Assembly (NCBI GenBank): GCA_963922715.1
Contig: CAWUJT010000033.1
Location: 1-20,588, forward strand
Direction: 5' to 3'
Length of the DNA: 20,588 bases
DNA from: CAWUJT01 sp963922715
GTDB lineage: Bacteria > Pseudomonadota > Alphaproteobacteria > Rhodobacterales > Rhodobacteraceae
The notes under the pieces: generated by a model
Databases searched by the model: none
Told to the model about the DNA's origin: nothing
What the model saw: the letters and a program-made list of their open reading frames with translations, nothing else
Translations under genes and position numbers: made by a program
Part shown: positions 15,667-20,588 of the stretch, piece after piece
How positions within the stretch are numbered: position 1 is the stretch's first letter
How the letters are laid out: every line of letters starts with the position of its first letter

Positions 15667-16943
15667 TGATTTAACTCCTCAAAGCTGACGCGAACCGGCG
15701 TGCCATCTGTGACGTACTCTTGTCCAACAAGGATCACAAAAACGCTTTCTGGCAACCCTGACAGCCAGACGCCTTCCGGCGTATCGCGGAGCATTTCGAC
15801 AACCTGAAAGCGGACAATGTTATTTTGATCGACAACCCTGACACCCAAGCGTCCCGCATCATCCAGTGTCAACACCGATGCAGGCAGAAGATGCCCCTTT
15901 TCACTTTGTGCTGAAATAATCACTTCAACAGTCTGTCCATCACGGATATGCATATCCGTGTTTGCAACCAAAACCTCGACCCGAAACGTGCGGGTGAGAT
16001 CGTCTGCAGAACGTGAGAGAAACGCCACATTCCCCGAAACAATTTTCCCGTTGACAAACCGTCCCTGGGCCGGAGCGCCGACCTGGATCTTGTCAACGTC
16101 TGTTTCATTTGCAAACCCAACAAGCTTCATAGGATCGAGTTGCAGTATGGTGGCACAGAGTGCACCAGGCTGCAGAAGTGTGCCTAATTCCGCTGTATCG
16201 CTTTCAAGAATGCCTGAAAACGGCGCAAGAATCCGCAGTTTATCAAGCTCTTCTTCCGCTTGCTCCACCTCTGCACGGGCGCTTTCAATTGCCGCTTGCG
16301 CACTTTCTAGGCCTGCCTGAACACTTTCCAGGCCGGTTTGCGCGGACACCACCGCCGCTCTGGCTGAACTCAAAGATGCCTCGGTATTGGCCAGACGTGT
16401 AGCAGAGGCAAAGCCATCCTCGCTGAGACGGCGGGCGGCTGTTTCGTTGATCAGTGCTTCTTCAAGGCGGGCTTCTGCTTCGGCCACACGTGCCACCGCC
16501 TCTGGCACGCGGGCGCGCGCCTCTGGCATGCGCGCGCGGGCCTCAATCAATCGTGCCTGGGCTTCCAAAAGCGTTGCGGCACGGGCACCAGGATCAAGCT
16601 CACAAAGCAGGTCGCCGGTCGAAACTGTCGCCCCTTTTCTCAATGGTGTGGAAACAACCACGGCCTGGGTTTCAGCGCGCACGTCGACTTGTCGGTTGGC
16701 TTCGGTTTCACCTCGGATTAAAATGCCATTGCTTACCTCTTGGGCTTGGCTCCGGCCTACCAAAACGTGAACCAAGCTTGTATCTAATCTGTCCGGGCGA
16801 TCATTTTGTTCCAAAGTGTTTTCTGCCGCAGTGGCTTCCGCTGTCGAGCCATTGGCGAACCGCACAAGCGTTTCACGCTGTAAAATTGCGAAAAACAGCA
16901 CAAGCACAACGATAAAGGCCGTAATAATCGAAAAGATGCGCAC
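15663..16943 (-). CDS. RND efflux periplasmic adaptor subunit
   Basis: Membrane-fusion protein of 426 residues linking the RND pump to an outer-membrane channel. The N-terminal helix at about 3-21 is an uncleaved anchor or signal. A lipoyl half-motif (VVVSTPLRKGATVSTGDLL at 95-113) precedes a long coiled-coil hairpin (about 124-236), and the second lipoyl half follows (LRILAPFSGILESDTAELG). Beta-barrel and membrane-proximal domains follow to the end. The hairpin is built of nearly exact heptads, such as MPEARAR, VPEAVAR, VAEAEAR and SVQAGLE, SAQAAIE, SARAEVE. Translation starts at GTG (16943-16941), preceded by AAGGAG 7 nt upstream, which decides this start. The stop overlaps the permease start (ATGA), and the gene is first in the operon. 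Confidence 0.92.
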   Translation of the reverse strand: MRIFSIITAFIVVLVLFFAILQRETLVRFANGSTAEATAAENTLEQNDRPDRLDTSLVHVLVGRSQAQEVSNGILIRGETEANRQVDVRAETQAVVVSTPLRKGATVSTGDLLCELDPGARAATLLEAQARLIEARARMPEARARVPEAVARVAEAEARLEEALINETAARRLSEDGFASATRLANTEASLSSARAAVVSAQTGLESVQAGLESAQAAIESARAEVEQAEEELDKLRILAPFSGILESDTAELGTLLQPGALCATILQLDPMKLVGFANETDVDKIQVGAPAQGRFVNGKIVSGNVAFLSRSADDLTRTFRVEVLVANTDMHIRDGQTVEVIISAQSEKGHLLPASVLTLDDAGRLGVRVVDQNNIVRFQVVEMLRDTPEGVWLSGLPESVFVILVGQEYVTDGTPVRVSFEELNQ

Positions 16944-16945
16944 AA

Positions 16946-16995
16946 GCTTGTCTCCTTAGACAAACATAATATAATCATTATGCATACACAGGCAA
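16946..16995 (-). promoter_or_regulatory. Candidate promoter and tandem inverted repeats before the RND operon
   Basis: Two inverted repeats adjoin one another: GCTTGTCT (16946-16953) with AGACAAAC (16958-16965), spaced by 4 bp, and CATAAT (16965-16970) with ATTATG (16977-16982), spaced by 6 bp. On the minus strand TTGCCT (16995-16990) and TATATT (16973-16968), spaced 16 bp, make a fair -35/-10 pair, with the -10 inside the second repeat. A repressor bound there would block it. The first repeat also spans the ribosome binding site of the adaptor gene. No regulator gene is adjacent, so this is a proposal only. Confidence 0.4.
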
Positions 16996-17145
16996 ATTTG
17001 AATGTTGGCCTGAACAGTTTAGTGGTGAAGGTCAAGAATTTTATTATCTTCTATTACTTTGCGCAGTTTTTATCGACGCAATCAAGACGCTTGGCATCTA
17101 TAAAATGTGCATTTATGTAAGCTGTGTTAAGGGGATTGTAGATAT

Positions 17146-17793
17146 ATGTCGAGCACTGATAGTTTTGTCGATGAAGTCACCGAAGAATTACGGCGCGAAC
17201 GGTTGTATAGACTTGGTAAGCGTTATGGCTGGATACCATTAAGTGTGATTATAGTGATTATTGGCGGCGCGGTATGGTATGAGCTTCGTCAAGATCGGAT
17301 GCGCATATCGGCCGAAGCATTCGGGGACGCAGTATTGAGTGGTTTGTCAGAAGCGAACGCGAACACTAGCCTAGGGCTTATCCGCACTGATACAGATGGA
17401 CAGGCGCTTCTGCTCCGGCTTATCACAGCGGCGGGAGCGACAACCGACCTGTCATTTGAAGAGATTGGGCCCTATTGGACAGCCGAAGCTGAAAGTGCCA
17501 ACATCTCTGATCTGTATAGAGATTTGATGTACCTCAAAGGTCAGTTCGCAGGCGGTACAGGGGATGAACAACGCGATCTTGAAATATTAGGACTGCTGTC
17601 GCAACCCAATGCGCCTTTCGCGGTACTTGCCTTAGAACAATTGGCAATTCTTCACCTAAAAGCCGGAGATAACACGCAGGCGCTGTCCATTCTCCGTGAA
17701 ATTCCCGAACGGGCCGACGCAACGCAATTTCAACAAGAAAGAATTCAACAAATGATTGATGCCCTCGGTGGATCAAAGGCGTCTGACGAATGA
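17146..17793 (+). CDS. YfgM-like tetratricopeptide-type membrane protein
   Basis: A 215-residue protein with a short cytoplasmic N-terminus (DEVTEELRRERLYRLGKRYG), one transmembrane helix at about 28-47 (GWIPLSVIIVIIGGAVWYEL), and a helical periplasmic domain with TPR-like character (APFAVLALEQLAILHLKAG at about 164-182, then ALSILREIPE). This topology matches YfgM, a Sec-associated chaperone-network factor in E. coli. The gene order yfgM-bamB-der is the same as in E. coli and supports the call. AAGGGG about 11 nt upstream precedes the ATG. Its stop lies 21 bp before the preferred bamB start, suggesting an operon. The E. coli function is not guaranteed here. Confidence 0.8.
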   Translation: MSSTDSFVDEVTEELRRERLYRLGKRYGWIPLSVIIVIIGGAVWYELRQDRMRISAEAFGDAVLSGLSEANANTSLGLIRTDTDGQALLLRLITAAGATTDLSFEEIGPYWTAEAESANISDLYRDLMYLKGQFAGGTGDEQRDLEILGLLSQPNAPFAVLALEQLAILHLKAGDNTQALSILREIPERADATQFQQERIQQMIDALGGSKASDE

Positions 17794-17812
17794 TTATAGA
17801 ATGGTAATATCA

Positions 17813-19111
17813 ATGAGATACACAACGCCATTATGCACTCTCTTGTGCCTTGTGCTTCTGTCAGCTTGTGGTGAACGCACCGTGGTTTTGCCTGGCAAAC
17901 GTGAACCCATCAGGCCAGAAGAGATAGGGACATCTTTCATTGCGCCGCCTGAGCTGACGCTGCCTCAGCAACGTCAAATTGAAGACTGGACTACGCGTGC
18001 CGGGTTTGCCTCCAACTCAATGCCGCATGCCGCCTTTTCCGATACGCCAAGTCTTTTATGGGCCACACCGATTGGTTCTGGCAACACCCGACGTCAAATC
18101 ATCACCGCTGATCCCGTTGCCAAGGATGGGAGGATTTTCGTTCGCGACAGCGGTGCGCGTGTCACAGCTGTCAGCACCGATGGTGCGGTATTATGGAGCC
18201 GCGATCTCACACCTGCTTTTGAGAAAGAAGATCAGGCCCATGGTGGGGGATTAGGCGTCTTAGGCGATACGCTTTATGCCGCCACTGGATTTGGCGATCT
18301 CCACGCCCTTGATGTTGCAACCGGCGCAGAGAAATGGGTACAAAGGCTCGATGCGCCGATGGCCGCACCGACATTCGACGGTCGCCGCCTTTATATCGTC
18401 TCTCGTGACAATCGTGCATGGGCGCTTGATGTCGACACAGGTCGGATCATATGGGAACTTCCTGCGTCTCCCACATCAGCGTTCCTGAGTAGCTCACCCG
18501 TGCCTGCCGTCACAGATCGGTTTGTGATCTTTCCTTTTGGGTCAGGTGAAATCGTTGCCGCCTTGAAGCGATCCGGTATTCGTATCTGGGGGTCCTCTAT
18601 TTCCACCGCACGGCCAAGTATCTCATACGGAAACATTTCCGATGTCACAGCCGACCCTGTCATCGACAATGGCGTGGTTTATGTTGGCACATTATCTGGA
18701 CGTTTGGTTGCCCTTAACGCGCGTTCTGGCCAAAGGGTATGGACAGTGTCTGAAGGTGCACTTGGACCGGTTGTGGCTTCTGGGGGGTCTATTTTCGTGG
18801 TCTCCGATACATCTGAACTTTTGCGTATCGATGCACAAACCGGTGTTAAGCTTTGGGAAACAGAACTCCCCTTCTATCGTGCGCGGCGCCCAGATAGGCG
18901 CCAGGCCATCACCGCGCACTTTGGCCCTGTTTTGGCCGGAAATAGGCTGTGGTTAGCGTCCAGTGATGGGCTGCTGCGCGGGTTTGAGCCGGAAACTGGT
19001 ATAGAAAACGTCACGCTGGAACTCCCTTCAGGCGGCGCAACACGCCCCATCATCATGGACGGTGTGATGTATGTTGTCAGCGCACGGGGCGTTTTACATG
19101 CTTATCGTTGA
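17813..19111 (+). CDS. bamB: Outer membrane assembly lipoprotein BamB
   Basis: Lipoprotein subunit of the beta-barrel assembly machinery (BAM), facing the periplasm. From the ATG at 17813 the protein is 432 residues, with a signal peptide MRYTTPLCTLLCLVLLSAC whose lipobox LSAC gives lipidated C19. The rest is a PQQ/WD-like eight-bladed propeller; blades show D-x-x-TG-x-x-x-W ends such as LDVATGAEKW, LDVDTGRIIW, NARSGQRVW, IDAQTGVKLW. Upstream in-frame ATGs at 17801 and 17756 exist, and the 17756 one would overlap the YfgM-like gene by 38 bp; the lipobox spacing favours 17813, though 17801 would work. Its stop overlaps an in-frame TTG of der and lies 8 bp before der's preferred ATG. No strong ribosome site is visible, which suggests translational coupling. 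Confidence 0.93.
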   Translation: MRYTTPLCTLLCLVLLSACGERTVVLPGKREPIRPEEIGTSFIAPPELTLPQQRQIEDWTTRAGFASNSMPHAAFSDTPSLLWATPIGSGNTRRQIITADPVAKDGRIFVRDSGARVTAVSTDGAVLWSRDLTPAFEKEDQAHGGGLGVLGDTLYAATGFGDLHALDVATGAEKWVQRLDAPMAAPTFDGRRLYIVSRDNRAWALDVDTGRIIWELPASPTSAFLSSSPVPAVTDRFVIFPFGSGEIVAALKRSGIRIWGSSISTARPSISYGNISDVTADPVIDNGVVYVGTLSGRLVALNARSGQRVWTVSEGALGPVVASGGSIFVVSDTSELLRIDAQTGVKLWETELPFYRARRPDRRQAITAHFGPVLAGNRLWLASSDGLLRGFEPETGIENVTLELPSGGATRPIIMDGVMYVVSARGVLHAYR

Positions 19112-19119
19112 GCCGCGCT

Positions 19120-20535
19120 ATGCGTTTTTCCGTTGCAATTATCGGTCGGCCCAATGTTGGGAAATCAACACTTTTCAACCGATTGGTCGGCAAACGCCTT
19201 GCCATAGTTGACGACACCCCTGGCGTTACACGTGATTTGCGCGAGGGTGAGGCGCGATTGGCCGATATCCGTTTTACCGTCATGGATACAGCCGGGCTGG
19301 AAGAGGCAAAACACAACAGTCTGGAAGATCGGATGCGACGGCTCACAGAGCGCGCGGTTGACATGGCAGATTTATGTTTGTTTGTGATTGACGCGCGTGT
19401 TGGCGTGACACAACAAGACACTGTATTCGCAGAGCTCTTACGAAAGTCAGGAAAGCCGCTGTTGGTTGTTGCCAACAAAGCCGAAAGCCAGGCCGCAGAC
19501 GCCGGCATATTGGAGGCCTATGGTCTGGGACTTGGAGAGCCTATTGCGCTGTCTGCAGAGCATGGCGAAGGTATGGCGGACCTGACAACAGCTTTACGCC
19601 CCTATGTCAAAGCGTCAGAAGACACCGAAAGTGATGATGATCTGGAAAAGAACCACCCGGATAAGCCGCTACAGATTGCTGTTGTTGGTCGACCAAACGC
19701 AGGAAAGTCGACGCTTATAAATCGGATTATTGGCGATGAGCGCTTATTGACAGGACCAGAGGCTGGGATCACGCGTGATGCCATTGCCCTTAAGTTGAGA
19801 TGGCATGACACCCCGATGCGCATCTTTGACACGGCAGGTCTGCGCAAACGCGCAAAAGTTACAGAGAAAATCGAAAAGCTATCTGTGTCCGATGGGTTGC
19901 GTGCCGTGCGGTTTGCTGAAGTTGTGGTTGTGCTTTTAGATGCGCAAATTCCTTTCGAGACGCAAGATCTTCGTATTGCAGATCTTGCTGCGCAAGAAGG
20001 CCGTGCCGTGGTGGTCGCCGTGAATAAGTGGGACCAAGTCACTCAGAAAAGCACAAAGCTCAAAGAGCTTAAAGAGATGTTTGCCCGCTTGTTGCCGCAG
20101 CTCAAAGGCGCGAGTTTGGTCACCCTTTCTGCGGCACATGGGCAGGGCTTAGACAGGCTTTATGAGGCGATTATCAAGTCTTATGAAATCTGGAATCGAC
20201 GCGTGCCCACAGCAGCGTTGAATGCTTGGTTAGAAGGGATGCTTGTAGCGCATCCACCTCCAGCGCCTGGCGGACGCCGAATTAAGTTGCGCTATATGAC
20301 GCAAGCCAAAACCCGCCCGCCGGGATTTGTGGTGATGTGCTCTGATCCGGAAAGGTTACCCGAGGCTTACACACGTTATTTGATCAATGGTTTGCGCGAT
20401 CACTTCGATTTACCCGGCACACCGATCAGGCTCCATTTAAGAGGTCAGTCCCAAGCCAATCCCTATAAGAACAAGAAAAAATCAACTCCGTCACGTTTGC
20501 GCAAGCACCTCGGCAAACCGTCTCCAAAGGGGTAA
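19120..20535 (+). CDS. der: GTPase Der (EngA), ribosome biogenesis
   Basis: Essential GTPase with two tandem G domains needed for 50S ribosomal subunit maturation. From ATG at 19120 it has 471 residues. The first G domain has GRPNVGKST (9-17), DTAGLE (56-61) and G4 NKAE (119-122), the non-aspartate G4 being common in alphaproteobacterial Der as I remember it. The second has GRPNAGKST (190-198), DTAGLRKRAKV (237-247) and canonical NKWD (302-305). A KH-like domain (about 360-441) precedes a lysine-rich tail, NPYKNKKKSTPSRLRKHL. A TTG four codons earlier (19108) is possible but overlaps the bamB stop; the Der family starts right at the MRFSVAIIGRPNVG strand, so 19120 is preferred. It is the last gene in the window, and 53 bp of nondescript sequence follow. 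Confidence 0.96.
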   Translation: MRFSVAIIGRPNVGKSTLFNRLVGKRLAIVDDTPGVTRDLREGEARLADIRFTVMDTAGLEEAKHNSLEDRMRRLTERAVDMADLCLFVIDARVGVTQQDTVFAELLRKSGKPLLVVANKAESQAADAGILEAYGLGLGEPIALSAEHGEGMADLTTALRPYVKASEDTESDDDLEKNHPDKPLQIAVVGRPNAGKSTLINRIIGDERLLTGPEAGITRDAIALKLRWHDTPMRIFDTAGLRKRAKVTEKIEKLSVSDGLRAVRFAEVVVVLLDAQIPFETQDLRIADLAAQEGRAVVVAVNKWDQVTQKSTKLKELKEMFARLLPQLKGASLVTLSAAHGQGLDRLYEAIIKSYEIWNRRVPTAALNAWLEGMLVAHPPPAPGGRRIKLRYMTQAKTRPPGFVVMCSDPERLPEAYTRYLINGLRDHFDLPGTPIRLHLRGQSQANPYKNKKKSTPSRLRKHLGKPSPKG

Positions 20536-20588
20536 TATGTGTAATGTAATTTCATAACATAACAGGATCCGTGTTGGATTTATGCTGA

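Overview
The window looks like chromosomal DNA of a marine alphaproteobacterium of the Rhodobacteraceae (Roseobacter-type). The support is gene content and order: an EcsC/ptsP pair, a Pcm-like methyltransferase followed by tolC and a conserved family-specific protein whose last ~45 residues I recognise from rhodobacterial genomes, a GT14-DUF5928 glycosyltransferase, and yfgM-bamB-der. The placement is from recognition, not a search. Base composition is moderate, with clearly AT-rich stretches around 6.8-9.2 kb and 11.3-11.8 kb. No transposase, phage gene, CRISPR array, tRNA or rRNA was seen.

Layout. 1-213 (+): 3' end of an EcsC-family gene, convergent with ptsP (nitrogen PTS enzyme I, GAF domain). 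Minus strand, going upstream from ptsP: a hexameric-type glutamate dehydrogenase, an OmpA-family lipoprotein with a glycine zipper, a HIT-family protein, and a core-2/I-branching glycosyltransferase with a C-terminal DUF5928 domain, whose stop overlaps the HIT ribosome binding site. Diverging from it (+) are a sulfotransferase and a small secreted Ala/Val-rich protein with an acidic tail, closed by a strong hairpin terminator. Then on the minus strand: a PopZ-like polar-scaffold-type protein, TolC, a Pcm-like methyltransferase, a 505-bp intergenic region, and an overlapping RND permease/adaptor pair. Diverging from the RND operon (+) are yfgM-like, bamB and der.

How the genes fit together. 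RND permease, adaptor and the nearby TolC can form a complete tripartite efflux system. YfgM-like, BamB and Der form the conserved outer-membrane assembly/ribosome biogenesis neighbourhood. The glycosyltransferase and sulfotransferase suggest a modified surface polysaccharide. PtsP and glutamate dehydrogenase both bear on nitrogen/carbon balance.

The most interesting element is not a protein gene. In the gap between the RND operon and the methyltransferase, the minus strand encodes an apparent ~90-nt small RNA. It has its own sigma70-like promoter and two copies of CUCCUCCC, one in the loop of a weak hairpin and one in the loop of a perfect 13-bp hairpin followed by a T run. This matches the CcsR/'cuckoo' family of anti-Shine-Dalgarno-like sRNAs known from Rhodobacter, but I see no DUF1127 gene upstream of it. 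A pair of imperfect 31-bp direct repeats sits further upstream.
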